Notes: generated by a model not told the origin, from the sequence alone. Positions 1-8,919 are shown, numbered from the stretch's first letter. The stretch is 64,000 nt of DNA from RBG-16-66-20 sp036560705 (GCA_036560705.1 DATBQR010000109.1:1-64000), one strand, 5' to 3'. Made by a program: numbers and translations.

Positions 1-163
1 GGCGCGAACTGCCCGGCTTGCGGCGGTCCAGCTCTTTTTGAATATCTTCGCTTTTCAATTCCAGGCCGGGAGGACAGCCGTCCACCACGCCCCCGTAGGC
101 CGGGCCGTGCGATTCGCCGAACGAGGTGACGCAGTAAAGCGTGCCGAAGCTGTTGCCGGACAT
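1..163 (-). CDS. aroC: chorismate synthase, N-terminal part (cut by window edge)
   Basis: The first 54 residues are visible; the rest lies beyond base 1. Chorismate synthase converts 5-enolpyruvylshikimate 3-phosphate to chorismate in the cytoplasm, the last shared step of aromatic amino acid synthesis, using reduced FMN. The N-terminus MSGNSFGTLYCVTSFGESHG is the family signature region (FGESHG with the conserved His at residue 19), followed by GGVVDGCPPG. The ATG is at 163-161. It lies 38 bases after the amidohydrolase stop on the same strand, so the CBS protein, amidohydrolase and aroC may be cotranscribed. Confidence 0.95.
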   Translation of the reverse strand, partial: MSGNSFGTLYCVTSFGESHGPAYGGVVDGCPPGLELKSEDIQKELDRRKPGSSR

Positions 164-201
164 GGGAAAAGCTTAACGGAAAAACGGGGCCGGGGGCGAA
201 A

Positions 202-1488
202 TCAGCGGTTTTCGAAGAACGGCCGCGTCTCGAACACCGAATTCGAGAGCGCCCGGCCGTTCGAGCGCAGCCGGCGCTTGAGGACGAAATCGAACAGCAG
301 CGGGTTGTACGAGCGGATTTCCTTCAGCACCGGCGCCGCCGATTCCCGCAGCAGCCCGAGGGACACCAGATAGTCCACCGAAAAAACCGGCATCACGCCG
401 GGCAGCGGGTAATCGGAGCCGTTCAGCAGGCGCGCATGCCACTCCTCGCGTTCGATCACCTCGACAAGCGCCGGGCCGGCGCGGTTTATCTGCGTCATCG
501 CGGAAATATCGCCGAAAAGATTTTTCTCGTACTTTTTTTCCTGCATCAACCGCCTAAAAAGGGAAAAACTCTCGACGTAAGGGCCATTCTCGCCTTTGTC
601 CGTGTCGCGGTCCTGGCCCATGGACGCGCAATGCGCGACCACCACCCGCACGCCGGCGTCCAGCGCGCGCCGCAGGCGCAGCGGATTGCCGTGGTCCTGC
701 GCATCGCCGCCGATCACCGCGCGCTCGAGGCCCGCGTGCGAGATGACCGGCAGGTTCTGCTTGGCCGCGGCTTCGTAGAAGCGGTCGCACAGCGGCGATG
801 CGGGATCGATGCCCATCGCGGCGGGCAGCCACTTCACCGCGCGCGCGCCGCCGCGCTTGGCCGCCTCCAGCGCCGCGGCGCAATCCGCCCGGTAGGGATG
901 GATGGACGCGACCCACTCGAACACGGCGGGATGCGCGCGCGCAATCTCGCGCGCGTAGGAGTCGGGAACGTGGAAACCGGTGCGCTCGTCGTCGCGCCCG
1001 CCGTCTTCGCGGTAGGCGCGCTCGAAGGCGAACAGCAGGAGTTTCGCGCCGGGGCGCATGCCGTCCATCAGGTCGAGCAGGCGCCGCACGTAGGCGCGGT
1101 CGACACCCTCTCCCGCCGAGCCTTCAGCGCAAGCCGCGTTCAGGAAGAACAGGCGCCGCGCGTAATCGGCGGGGCTCAGCACGCTGCTCATGCGCGGATT
1201 GAGCCAGACGCCGCTGGCGGAATCGCCGGCACCGAGCAGGTGCGCGTGCGAATCCCAGACACGCGCCGCGTCCAGGCCTTCCCAGGCAGCCTGCACCAGC
1301 TCATGCTGCGCAAGACGCCGCGGCAGGCCGGCGAGGCAGGGATTCCAGAGCCCTTGCTCGGGCCAATACTTCCAGGCTGCGAGCGCGCCGGCGCCGGCGA
1401 GCGCGGAACCGCCGAGAAGAAAATTACGCCGTTTCAGAAGCGAAAAAAGTACGGCCAGTTCGATCCATTGGCCGGCTATGCCGGCCAA
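202..1488 (-). CDS. amidohydrolase (metal-dependent TIM-barrel hydrolase), exported
   Basis: A 428-residue amidohydrolase-2 type enzyme; substrate unknown. A basic then hydrophobic segment at residues 19-40 (KRRNFLLGG...) looks like a Tat/Sec signal or membrane anchor. Candidate metal ligands follow in family order: DSHAH (His81, His83), Lys219 in VKWLP, His251 in ISHAG, His286 in VAHCAS and Asp359 in NGSDYP. The start chosen is a TTG at 1488, overlapping the end of the CBS gene by 13 bases; no in-frame ATG precedes the signal-like segment, so the start is uncertain. An A-rich stretch at about 501-575 encodes a Lys-rich loop. The role next to aroC is unclear. Confidence 0.75.
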   Translation of the reverse strand: MAGIAGQWIELAVLFSLLKRRNFLLGGSALAGAGALAAWKYWPEQGLWNPCLAGLPRRLAQHELVQAAWEGLDAARVWDSHAHLLGAGDSASGVWLNPRMSSVLSPADYARRLFFLNAACAEGSAGEGVDRAYVRRLLDLMDGMRPGAKLLLFAFERAYREDGGRDDERTGFHVPDSYAREIARAHPAVFEWVASIHPYRADCAAALEAAKRGGARAVKWLPAAMGIDPASPLCDRFYEAAAKQNLPVISHAGLERAVIGGDAQDHGNPLRLRRALDAGVRVVVAHCASMGQDRDTDKGENGPYVESFSLFRRLMQEKKYEKNLFGDISAMTQINRAGPALVEVIEREEWHARLLNGSDYPLPGVMPVFSVDYLVSLGLLRESAAPVLKEIRSYNPLLFDFVLKRRLRSNGRALSNSVFETRPFFENR

Positions 1489-1910
1489 TTCTTTATATAG
1501 CCCTTGAGCATCTTGTTCTCGAAATCCTGCTCCTCGAGAACGGCTTTCGCTACATCGCGGAACGAGATCACGCCGAGCAACTTGCCATCCTGCATCACCG
1601 GCAGGTAGCGCGCGCTGGTGTCGAGCATGGTGCGGCGCAGGTCGTTGACTTCCATCTCGGGCGTCGCCGTCACCGGGTCGCGCACCATGATCTCGCTCAC
1701 CTTGACGTCGCCGAGCGCGCCGCCGCGCTTGGCGAGCGCCGCGAGCAGCTCGTGAAAGGTGAGCATCCCCATCATGCGCCCCTGGTCGATCACCACCAGC
1801 GAGCCGAGGTTCTGGTCCGCCATGGTCTTCACCGCGTCCACCGCGCGGCCGCCCGGCTCGGCGGTGATCAGCCGGTTGCCCTTGACCCTCAGGATTTCCT
1901 TGACTTGCAT
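1476..1910 (-). CDS. CBS domain-pair protein
   Basis: A 144-residue protein built from two CBS motifs (about residues 8-60 and 70-127), separated by the linker containing VSEIMVRDPV. Stand-alone CBS pairs usually bind adenine nucleotides and act as cytoplasmic energy or redox sensors; the partner is not known here. I start it at ATG 1910 because GGAGG sits 7 bases upstream; a longer reading frame up to 1961 adds an Arg-rich tail without a ribosome site. It overlaps the downstream amidohydrolase by 13 bases. Confidence 0.85.
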   Translation of the reverse strand: MQVKEILRVKGNRLITAEPGGRAVDAVKTMADQNLGSLVVIDQGRMMGMLTFHELLAALAKRGGALGDVKVSEIMVRDPVTATPEMEVNDLRRTMLDTSARYLPVMQDGKLLGVISFRDVAKAVLEEQDFENKMLKGYIKNWPA

Positions 1911-1982
1911 GGTCCGCCTCCGTGCAGTTCTCGGCCGGTACATCCTAGTCCAAATACCCACCCCGGACTAGGGGAGGCGTCG

Positions 1983-3359
1983 CTACAAACCGACGGCGGC
2001 GGCGACCAGGCGCCCGAGTTCCTTGCGCAGTTTTTGCCGCACTGCCGCGTGCGCGCGGCTGGCGATCAGGTTCTTCATCTCCCACGGATCTTTTTCCAGA
2101 TCGTAGAGCTCGTCGAGCTCGCCCGCCTTGCCGCGGTTCACCCAGTGGATCAGCTTGTAGCGGTCGGTGCGCACCGCCTTGTAGGTCATGCCGACCAGCC
2201 ACGGCAGCGCCTGCTCGGCCCAGTACTCGACGAGGAACGACTTGCGCCAGGGCCGCTTCTTTTTATCGAACAGTCCCTGCAAAGATTTTCCCTGCACCTG
2301 CGGCCCCGGCCTGCCGCCCGCCAACTCGATCAGCGTCGGTGCGATGTCCTGGCAAATAATCAGGTCTTTTACCCTGGTCCCATCCCGAATCATTTTGGGA
2401 TATCGCACCACAAATGGCGAACGAATTCCCGCCTCGTACGCGAAGCGCCGCTCCGGCCCCAGGCCGTGCTCGCCGAAGAAATAGCCGTTGTCGCCGAGGA
2501 ATATGATCATCGTGTCGTCTAGCTGTCCGTTGCGCTCCAGCGCATCGAAGATCATGCCCACGCCCTCGTCCACCGACGCCATCATCGCCGCGCGCAAGCG
2601 GATCTCCTCCTGGCCGCCCGCGTGCAGCGACTCCAGCAGCGCCTTCGACTTGTCGGATTTCTTCAGCTCGAACGCGTCCGCCCAGGCGGGCTTCTGCTTC
2701 ACCACCTGCGCCGGCGACAGCATGTTCGGATATTTCGGAAACACGCTGCCCTTGTAGAGATCCTTGTGGCGCGTCGCCGGCCGGTAACCGTTCACCTGCA
2801 GCGTGCCGTCGGCCGCCTGCACCGCGTCCGGGTGCACCGCCTTGTGCGCGAAGAACAGCGAAAACGGCTTCTTGCGGGGCTGCTTGATGAAATCGATCGC
2901 GAGATTGTTCAGCAGGTCGGTGATGTAGCCCGACTTCTGCACGTAGGCGCCGTCGATGTTCAGCTTCGGATCGTCGAGCTGGCCGTGGCCGTCGAAACTC
3001 ACCCAGCGGTCGTAGCCCGGGCGCGGCTTGCCGTCGTTGCCCATGTGCCACTTGCCGATGTGCGCCGTCTCGTAGCCGAGCTTCTGCAATTCGAGATTGA
3101 AATTCGGCAGCCGGTGGCTCATCGCGTCGCGCGCCACGTTGTCGATAATCCCGTGCCGGCTGGCGTATTGCCCAGTCATCATCGAGGCGCGGTTCGGCGA
3201 GCAGATCGGCGTGGTATGGAACGCCCGCTCGAACAGCGCGCCCTCCTTCGCGATCCGGTCGGTGTGCGGCGTCTTCATATAAGGATGCCCGCCCGCGCCG
3301 AACTCGTCGTAGCGCAGGTCGTCGATCAGGATGACGATGAAATTAGGACGCTTCTTCAT
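1983..3359 (-). CDS. type I sulfatase / alkaline-phosphatase superfamily hydrolase
   Basis: A 458-residue sulfatase. Asp13-Asp14 (LIDDLR) are metal ligands and CSPNR at residues 53-57 is the C-x-P-x-R motif whose Cys is oxidised to formylglycine by a maturase (none is visible in this window). FLGDNGYFFGEHG near the middle carries the Asp/Asn metal ligands. No signal peptide is visible, so a cytoplasmic enzyme is likely; the sulfate ester is unknown. ATG 3359 is chosen over an upstream in-frame start because it begins directly with the conserved KKRPNFIVILIDD. It follows the SnoaL-like gene by 13 bases and is probably translated together with it. Confidence 0.9.
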   Translation of the reverse strand: MKKRPNFIVILIDDLRYDEFGAGGHPYMKTPHTDRIAKEGALFERAFHTTPICSPNRASMMTGQYASRHGIIDNVARDAMSHRLPNFNLELQKLGYETAHIGKWHMGNDGKPRPGYDRWVSFDGHGQLDDPKLNIDGAYVQKSGYITDLLNNLAIDFIKQPRKKPFSLFFAHKAVHPDAVQAADGTLQVNGYRPATRHKDLYKGSVFPKYPNMLSPAQVVKQKPAWADAFELKKSDKSKALLESLHAGGQEEIRLRAAMMASVDEGVGMIFDALERNGQLDDTMIIFLGDNGYFFGEHGLGPERRFAYEAGIRSPFVVRYPKMIRDGTRVKDLIICQDIAPTLIELAGGRPGPQVQGKSLQGLFDKKKRPWRKSFLVEYWAEQALPWLVGMTYKAVRTDRYKLIHWVNRGKAGELDELYDLEKDPWEMKNLIASRAHAAVRQKLRKELGRLVAAAVGL

Positions 3360-3372
3360 GAGATGCCGGTTG

Positions 3373-3747
3373 TCAGCCGCGCGCCTTGCGAAACGCATTT
3401 TTCTTCACGACCATATCGCCCCTGAACTCGAGCAGATCGCAGCCCGCGGTGGTTATGGGTTTTCCCGTCGCATCGCTTGCCACGAAATCCCACTCGAACG
3501 TCCCGATGTTCCCTGAAACAACGACCTTGAGATTCTCGAACCTTCCATCCGGAAAGCGGTCAAAAAAAACCTTGGCCCCTTTCCTGATTTCGTCCTTCCC
3601 GACAAAAGTCAGCCCAAGGCGGTCCGGGCCGACAGACGCGTGATAGACGCCGTCGTCCGTGAAGAAGCTCGCAACGAGGTCTGGATCCCTGCTATTCCAC
3701 GCGGATCCGAATTCCGTCGCGCGCTCAATGGTCATCGGCTTGCTCAA
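3373..3747 (-). CDS. SnoaL-like / NTF2-fold small protein
   Basis: A 124-residue alpha+beta-cone protein of the SnoaL/nuclear transport factor 2 type (residues 8-115: AWNSRDPDLVASFFTDDGVYHAS...). Such proteins are small cytoplasmic ligand-binding or isomerase folds; no catalytic assignment is possible. The start is a TTG at 3747 with GAGGAG about 7 bases upstream. An ATG five bases earlier is out of frame and stops after one more codon, giving a tiny overlapping ATG-AAT-TGA. It precedes the sulfatase in the same transcript. Confidence 0.75.
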   Translation of the reverse strand: MSKPMTIERATEFGSAWNSRDPDLVASFFTDDGVYHASVGPDRLGLTFVGKDEIRKGAKVFFDRFPDGRFENLKVVVSGNIGTFEWDFVASDATGKPITTAGCDLLEFRGDMVVKKNAFRKARG

Positions 3748-3778
3748 TTCATCTCTCCTCGTAAAGTGCTGCCAATGC

Positions 3779-5158
3779 TCAGGCGAAAGGCTTGAGGGTC
3801 CCGAGCAGCGTAGGAACCAATTCCGTCACCGTCGGATGGATATGCACCGCCCGCTCGATCGTGGTGTAAGGCTTCTTCGCGTACATCACGTCCAGCAGCG
3901 AGTGCACGATCTCGTCGCCGTTCAGGCCGAGGATCGCGGCGCCGAGGAGTTCTTTCGTGTCGGCGTCCACCAGAACCTTCATGAAGCCCTGCATCTCGCC
4001 GGCTTCGCGGGCGCGGCCGACGCGGGTCATGGGCATCTTGCCGCGCAGGAGCTTGCGGCCGCTCTTCATCGCCTCGGCCTCGTTCATGCCGACGCGCCCG
4101 AGGGGCGGATCGATGAAGAGCGCGTAGCAGGAGATGCGGTCGGAGATTTTGCGCGGGTCCTGGTCGAACAGGTTGGCCGCGACGATTTCGTAGTCGTTCC
4201 ATGACGTATGGGTGAAGGCGCCCCTGCCGTTGGCGTCGCCCATGCACCACACGCCCTCGGCGCTGGTGCGGCACTGGTCGTCGACGGTGATGTAGCCGCG
4301 CGGATCGGCGGCGATGCCGGCTTCCTTCAGGCCGAGGTCGCCGGTGTTCGGGATGCGGCCCACGGCGAGCAGCAGATGACTGCCCTGAATTTCTGTTTTC
4401 TTTTCATTGCTTTTAAATTGAACTGCAATTCGATTGCCGGAACCGGAAACAGCCATGTCGTCCGCACCCAGGTGGATCTCCACCCCTTCCCGCTCCAGGA
4501 TGGCGCGGATCTCGGCGACCACGTCCTCGTCCTCGCGCGGCAGCAGCTTGGGGAATTTTTCGATGACGCTGACCTTCGAACCGAAGCGCCGGTACATCTG
4601 CGCGAATTCCAGGCCGATATAGCTGCCGCCGACGATGATCAGGTGCTCGGGCACGCGATCGATGTCCATCATGCTGGTGTTGGTGAGGTAGGGCACGTCC
4701 TTCACGCCCGGGATGTCCGGCACCACCGCGCGGCCGCCGACATTGATGAAAATCTTGTCCGCCTGCAGCGTCCTGCCGCCCACCTCGAGCGTGCGCGGCG
4801 CGGTGAATCGCGCCTGGCCGCGGATCAGGGTGACGTTTTTCATGCCGGCGATCCAGTCCGCGAGGCCGTCCGAAGAATGCCGCACCACCTCGTCCTTGCG
4901 CCTCTTGACGGCGGCCATGTCGACGCGGACGTCGCCGGCGGCGAAACCGTATTCCCCGCCGCGCCGCGCCATGTGGACGGCGTGCGCGCTCGCGACCAGG
5001 GTTTTCGTGGGGATGCAGCCGACGTTGACGCAGGTGCCGCCGAGCAGCTTGCGCTCGATGAGTGCGGTCTTCAGTCCTTCTTTCGCCAAGCGCGCGCACA
5101 GCGCCGGGCCTGCCTGCCCGGCGCCGATCACGACCGCGTCATAGCGTTCCGCCAACAA
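3779..5158 (-). CDS. MerA/dihydrolipoamide dehydrogenase-like pyridine nucleotide-disulfide oxidoreductase
   Basis: A 459-residue class I flavoprotein disulfide reductase. The FAD site GAGQAG is at 12-17, the redox pair CVNVGC at Cys43/Cys48, the NAD(P) site GGSYIG at 177-182, and the C-terminal His441-Glu446 (HPTVTE) forms the catalytic base dyad. It lacks the N-terminal heavy-metal domain and the C-terminal Cys pair of mercuric reductase, so the substrate is probably another disulfide. No mer genes are near. The start is a TTG at 5158 (a second TTG follows immediately). It diverges from the GNAT gene with only 23 bases between starts. A short A-rich segment lies at 4385-4440. Confidence 0.85.
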   Translation of the reverse strand: MLAERYDAVVIGAGQAGPALCARLAKEGLKTALIERKLLGGTCVNVGCIPTKTLVASAHAVHMARRGGEYGFAAGDVRVDMAAVKRRKDEVVRHSSDGLADWIAGMKNVTLIRGQARFTAPRTLEVGGRTLQADKIFINVGGRAVVPDIPGVKDVPYLTNTSMMDIDRVPEHLIIVGGSYIGLEFAQMYRRFGSKVSVIEKFPKLLPREDEDVVAEIRAILEREGVEIHLGADDMAVSGSGNRIAVQFKSNEKKTEIQGSHLLLAVGRIPNTGDLGLKEAGIAADPRGYITVDDQCRTSAEGVWCMGDANGRGAFTHTSWNDYEIVAANLFDQDPRKISDRISCYALFIDPPLGRVGMNEAEAMKSGRKLLRGKMPMTRVGRAREAGEMQGFMKVLVDADTKELLGAAILGLNGDEIVHSLLDVMYAKKPYTTIERAVHIHPTVTELVPTLLGTLKPFA

Positions 5159-5181
5159 TTAATCATGGCACAATCGAACGC

Positions 5182-5724
5182 ATGAAGAAAGAGCAGGTCG
5201 CCGTAACGCTGCGCATCGCCGAACCCGGCGACGCGCCCGCCATCGCGGAAATGTCGCGCGACTACATCGAGTCGGGCTTGGGCTGGCGCTACGACCCGGA
5301 GCGCATCCTGCGCGCCATGCGCCGGCGCGACTCGGTGGTGCTCGCCGCCAGCGGGCGGCCGACCTACGTCGCACGCGAACGCCCTGCGCTCGCCGGCTTC
5401 GCCATCATGGATTTCGGCGACGAGCGCGCGCACCTGGTGCTGCTCGCCGTGCAGCCGACGCAGCGCCGGCACGGCATCGGCCGCCGGCTGGTGGAGTGGC
5501 TGATGGAATCCGCGCAGACCGCCGGAATGGCGAGCGTCCACCTCGAGTTGCGCGCCGACAACGCGGCGGCGCGGCGCTTCTACCGCGCGCTCGGCTTCTC
5601 CGAGACGGTGCTGATGCCACGCTACTACGACGGCCGCGAAGCGGCGATGCGCATGATCCGCGTGCTGCGCGCGCCCGGACCGCTGCCGCTTTCCTGGCGC
5701 CCGCCCGTCCTCGGGCAAAGCTAA
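5182..5724 (+). CDS. GNAT family N-acetyltransferase
   Basis: A 180-residue GCN5-related acetyltransferase. The acetyl-CoA pyrophosphate loop is QRRHGIGRRLV, followed by the ELRADNAAARRFYRALGF motif typical of RimI-like enzymes, so a protein N-terminus or small amine is a possible substrate. ATG 5182 is used because the conserved fold starts right after it. No Shine-Dalgarno is seen; a CACAAT box at 5169-5174 would place transcription start at the base before the ATG. The SDR gene follows after 9 bases. Confidence 0.85.
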   Translation: MKKEQVAVTLRIAEPGDAPAIAEMSRDYIESGLGWRYDPERILRAMRRRDSVVLAASGRPTYVARERPALAGFAIMDFGDERAHLVLLAVQPTQRRHGIGRRLVEWLMESAQTAGMASVHLELRADNAAARRFYRALGFSETVLMPRYYDGREAAMRMIRVLRAPGPLPLSWRPPVLGQS

Positions 5725-5733
5725 GCGCCCCGC

Positions 5734-6474
5734 GTGGACCTCGGAATCGCGGGCAAGACCGCGCTGGTCACCGGCGCCAGCGCCGGCATCGGACGCGCCA
5801 TCGCCAAGTCGCTCGCCGCCGAGGGCGTCAGGCTCGCGGTGGTGGCGCGCCGCCGCCCGCTGCTGGAGACGCTGCAGGCGGAAATCGGCGCGAAGCTGGT
5901 GATCATCGAGTGCGACTTCATGAAGGAAGACGCGCCGAGTACGATCGCCGACGCGGCGCTCGCCGGCCTGGGCTCGGTGGAGATCCTCATCAACAACGCC
6001 GGCGGCTCGCGCGCCTTCAAGCTGGGGGCCTCCGAAGAGCAGTGGACCGAGGCGCTGACATTGAATTTCACGCGCCAGCGCCAGCTCACCCACAAGCTGC
6101 TCGAGCAGATGATGGCGCGCAAATGGGGCCGCATCGTCAACATCACCGGCAAATCCGAGCCAGAGGGCATCAACGGCGCGTTCTGCGCCAAGGCGGCGAT
6201 GCATTCCTGGTCGAAGGGACTGTCGCGCGAAGTCGGCAAGCACGGCATCACGGTGAACTGCATCCCGCCCGGGCGCATCATCAGCGAGCAGATCCTGCGC
6301 AACTATTCGCCCGAATACCGCAAGCACCAGTCCGAGCACGAAATCCCGGTGGGCGAGTACGGCCAGCCGGAAGACCTCGCCAACCTCGCCTGCTTCCTCG
6401 CCTCGCCGCGCGCGCGCTACATCACTGGCGCCGTCATCCCGGTGGACGGCGGCCTGCGGAAATACCAGTTCTAG
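5734..6474 (+). CDS. SDR family oxidoreductase lacking the catalytic tyrosine
   Basis: A 246-residue classical short-chain dehydrogenase fold with GTG start. The NAD(P) motif TGASAGIG is at 13-20 and NNAG at 87-90; the C-terminal substrate loop ends GAVIPVDGG. In the active-site segment Lys153 is present but the residue four before it is Ala149, not Tyr, so the usual Y-x-x-x-K is broken. It may therefore use another acid or be a binding or accessory protein. It ends 2 bases before the tricarballylate-dehydrogenase-like flavoprotein, so the two are probably functionally linked. Confidence 0.85.
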   Translation: MDLGIAGKTALVTGASAGIGRAIAKSLAAEGVRLAVVARRRPLLETLQAEIGAKLVIIECDFMKEDAPSTIADAALAGLGSVEILINNAGGSRAFKLGASEEQWTEALTLNFTRQRQLTHKLLEQMMARKWGRIVNITGKSEPEGINGAFCAKAAMHSWSKGLSREVGKHGITVNCIPPGRIISEQILRNYSPEYRKHQSEHEIPVGEYGQPEDLANLACFLASPRARYITGAVIPVDGGLRKYQF

Positions 6475-6476
6475 TG

Positions 6477-7985
6477 ATGGCGGCAGCGAAGAACGGGTGG
6501 GACGTCGTCGTTGTCGGCGCGGGCAACGCGGCATTGTGTGCTGCTCTTTCCGCCTCTGAATTTTCCAAACGAATTCTTGTGTTGGAACGGGCCAGCGAAG
6601 AAGAATCCGGCGGCAATTCGCGCTTCACCGCGGGCCTGATGCGCGTCGCCTACGCCGGCGTGGACGACCTCAAGAAGGCGATTCCCGACCTGTCGCCGGA
6701 GGAAATCGCGCGCAGCGACTTCGGCACGTACACCGAGGACCAGTTCCTCGACGACATGGGCCGCGTCACGGAATACCGCTGCGATCCGGACCTCACCGAA
6801 ATCCTGGTGAAAAAGAGCCTCGATACCGTGGCCTGGATGCGCTCGAAAGGCGTGCGCTTCACCGCCGCCTGGGGACGCCAGGCGTTCAACATCGCCGGCC
6901 GCTTCAAGTTCTGGGGCGGCCTCACGGTGGAAGCCGTGGGCGGCGGGCCGGGGCTGGTCGAATCGCTTACGGCGATCGCGCGCAAGAACGGCATCGAGAT
7001 CTGGTACGAAGCGCGCGCCAGGGACCTGTTGAGCGACGACTCGGGAGTTACCGGGGTCGTCGTGAAACACAAAGGCAAAACCATTTCATTGAAAGCAAAA
7101 GCGGTGGTGCTTGCGGCGGGCGGGTTTCAATCCGACCCCGAGCAGCGTACGCGCTACCTCGGGCCGGGCTGGGAACTCGCCAAGGTGCGCGGCACGCGAT
7201 TCAACACCGGCGACGGCATCCGCATGGGGCTTGCCGCGGGTGCGGCCGCGACGGGCAACTGGTCGGGCTGCCACGCCGTGGCCTGGGAGCGAAACGCGCC
7301 GGAGTTCGGCGACCTCGCCGTCGGCGACCAGTTCCAGAAGCACTCCTACCCCTGGGGCGTCTACATCAACGCCGAAGGGAAACGCTTCGTGGATGAGGGC
7401 GCCGACTTCCGCAACTACACCTATGCCAAGTACGGCCGCGTGATCCTCTCGCAGCCGGGCCAGTTCGCCTGGCAGATCTTCGACGCCAAGGTGAAAGCGC
7501 AGCTGCGCGACGAGTACAAGATCAAGCAGGTCACCAGGCGCGTGGGCAATACGCTGGAAGAACTGGTGAGCAAGCTGGAGGACACGAACCAGGAACAGGC
7601 TTTGAAGGAGATCCAGGCCTACAACAAAGCGGTATGCACGGAGATTCCGTTCAATCCCAATGTCAAAGATGGAAGATGTACAAAAAACTTGAATATTAAT
7701 AAGTCGAACTGGGCCAACACCCTCGACACGCCACCCTACGAGGCCTACGCGGTCACCTGCGGCATCACCTTCAGCTTCGGCGGCCTGAAGATCAACACCG
7801 ACGCGCAGGTGATGTCGTCGGACGGCACGCCGATCCCCGGGCTGTTTGCGGCGGGCGAGCTCGTCGGCGGGATTTTCTACTTCAACTATCCGGGCGGCAC
7901 GGGCCTGACCAACGGCGCCGTCTTCGGCAAAATCGCCGGCGATAGCGCCGCCAAAGCGGCCGCGAAGGCGGCGGCTAGCTCCTAG
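6477..7985 (+). CDS. FAD-dependent tricarballylate dehydrogenase-like protein (fumarate reductase/succinate dehydrogenase flavoprotein family)
   Basis: A 502-residue flavoprotein of the TcuA/KstD/flavocytochrome c type. The dinucleotide-binding GAGNAA is at 14-19, GGNSRFTAG near 45 contacts FAD, and the C-terminal GLFAAGELVGG...GGTGLTNGAVFG is the second FAD segment. TcuA oxidises tricarballylate to cis-aconitate; here an organic-acid substrate is inferred only. The ATG at 6477 lies 2 bases after the SDR stop; a GTG at 6474 overlaps that stop. Bases 7645-7712 form a strikingly A-rich island (KDGRCTKNLNINKSNW). The gene overlaps the convergent LysR gene by 11 bases. Confidence 0.85.
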   Translation: MAAAKNGWDVVVVGAGNAALCAALSASEFSKRILVLERASEEESGGNSRFTAGLMRVAYAGVDDLKKAIPDLSPEEIARSDFGTYTEDQFLDDMGRVTEYRCDPDLTEILVKKSLDTVAWMRSKGVRFTAAWGRQAFNIAGRFKFWGGLTVEAVGGGPGLVESLTAIARKNGIEIWYEARARDLLSDDSGVTGVVVKHKGKTISLKAKAVVLAAGGFQSDPEQRTRYLGPGWELAKVRGTRFNTGDGIRMGLAAGAAATGNWSGCHAVAWERNAPEFGDLAVGDQFQKHSYPWGVYINAEGKRFVDEGADFRNYTYAKYGRVILSQPGQFAWQIFDAKVKAQLRDEYKIKQVTRRVGNTLEELVSKLEDTNQEQALKEIQAYNKAVCTEIPFNPNVKDGRCTKNLNINKSNWANTLDTPPYEAYAVTCGITFSFGGLKINTDAQVMSSDGTPIPGLFAAGELVGGIFYFNYPGGTGLTNGAVFGKIAGDSAAKAAAKAAASS

Positions 7986-8910
7986 CCGGCGCTTCCTTCC
8001 CCACTTCCTTCTTCGTTTCCTCCAGCAGCCAGGCTTCGAAGCCCGCCACGTCCTGCTTGCCGGCGATGCGCGTGGAGCGCAGCAGGTAGTAGCCGCGCGA
8101 GGAGACGATCGATTTCCTGAACGGCGTCACCAGCGTCTTCTCTTTCAGCAGGCGCCGCAGCAGCGGCAGGCGCCCGAGCGCCACGCCCTGCCCGTTGACG
8201 GCGGCCTGCACCAGCTGGTCGTACTGGCTGAACTGCAGCGCGCCCGCCGGCTTGAAATCGCGCAGCCCGTGCGCGTGCAGCCAGAGATTCCACTCGATCC
8301 AGGAGGCGCGCGGGTCGTCCATGTGCAGCAGCACGTGCGCCTTCAGGTCGGCGGGCTCGCGCAGCGGCCGGGCCGCGTCCGCGACGAGCGCGGGGCTGCA
8401 CACCGGGATCACTTCCTCCTCGAACAGCGGCCGCTCGCCGTCCATTTCGGCGGCCTTGGCGTAGCGGATGGCGAGGTCCACGCCGTCGCGCTCGAGATGG
8501 ATGGTGTCGTAGGAAGCCGAGATGCGCACGTCGACCCCCGGATTGGCCTGCAGGTAGCCGTTCAGCCGCGGAATCAGCCAGAGCGAGGCGAATCCCGGCG
8601 TGGTGGTGACGGTCACGGTGCGCACCGCCGCCGCGCCGCGCAGCTTTTGCGTGGCGCCCTGCAGGTCCTGCAGCACCTCCTGCACCACCTTGTAGAGCTG
8701 CTGGCCGTTCTCCGTGAGCAGCAGGGCGCGCGTGCGGCGCTCGAACAGCCTGCCGCCGAGGCTCTCTTCCAGCGCCTGGATCTGCCGGCTCACCGCGGAC
8801 TGGGTGAGGAACAGCTCCTCCCCCGCCTTGGTGAAGGACAGCTGGCGGGCCGCCGCCTCGAAGGCGATCAGCAGTTCCAGCGGCGGCAGCTGCCAGCGCA
8901 GGTTACTCAT
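7975..8910 (-). CDS. LysR-type transcriptional regulator (GcvA-like)
   Basis: A 311-residue LysR regulator. The winged helix-turn-helix covers residues 10-68 (FEAAARQLSFTKAGEELFLTQSAVSRQIQALEE), and the inducer-binding domain runs from about 95 to 300. Its form resembles GcvA-type regulators. It is convergent with and overlaps the flavoprotein gene by 11 bases and diverges from the DUF2917 gene, which is its most likely target along with itself. A 9-base inverted repeat (8920-8928 / 8972-8980) lies in the shared upstream region. Confidence 0.9.
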   Translation of the reverse strand: MSNLRWQLPPLELLIAFEAAARQLSFTKAGEELFLTQSAVSRQIQALEESLGGRLFERRTRALLLTENGQQLYKVVQEVLQDLQGATQKLRGAAAVRTVTVTTTPGFASLWLIPRLNGYLQANPGVDVRISASYDTIHLERDGVDLAIRYAKAAEMDGERPLFEEEVIPVCSPALVADAARPLREPADLKAHVLLHMDDPRASWIEWNLWLHAHGLRDFKPAGALQFSQYDQLVQAAVNGQGVALGRLPLLRRLLKEKTLVTPFRKSIVSSRGYYLLRSTRIAGKQDVAGFEAWLLEETKKEVGKEAPARS

Positions 8911-8919
8911 TCCTGTGGC

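Noticed and set aside
3779..5158. True mercuric reductase (MerA)
   Set aside because: No N-terminal metal-binding domain, no C-terminal Cys pair and no other mer genes.
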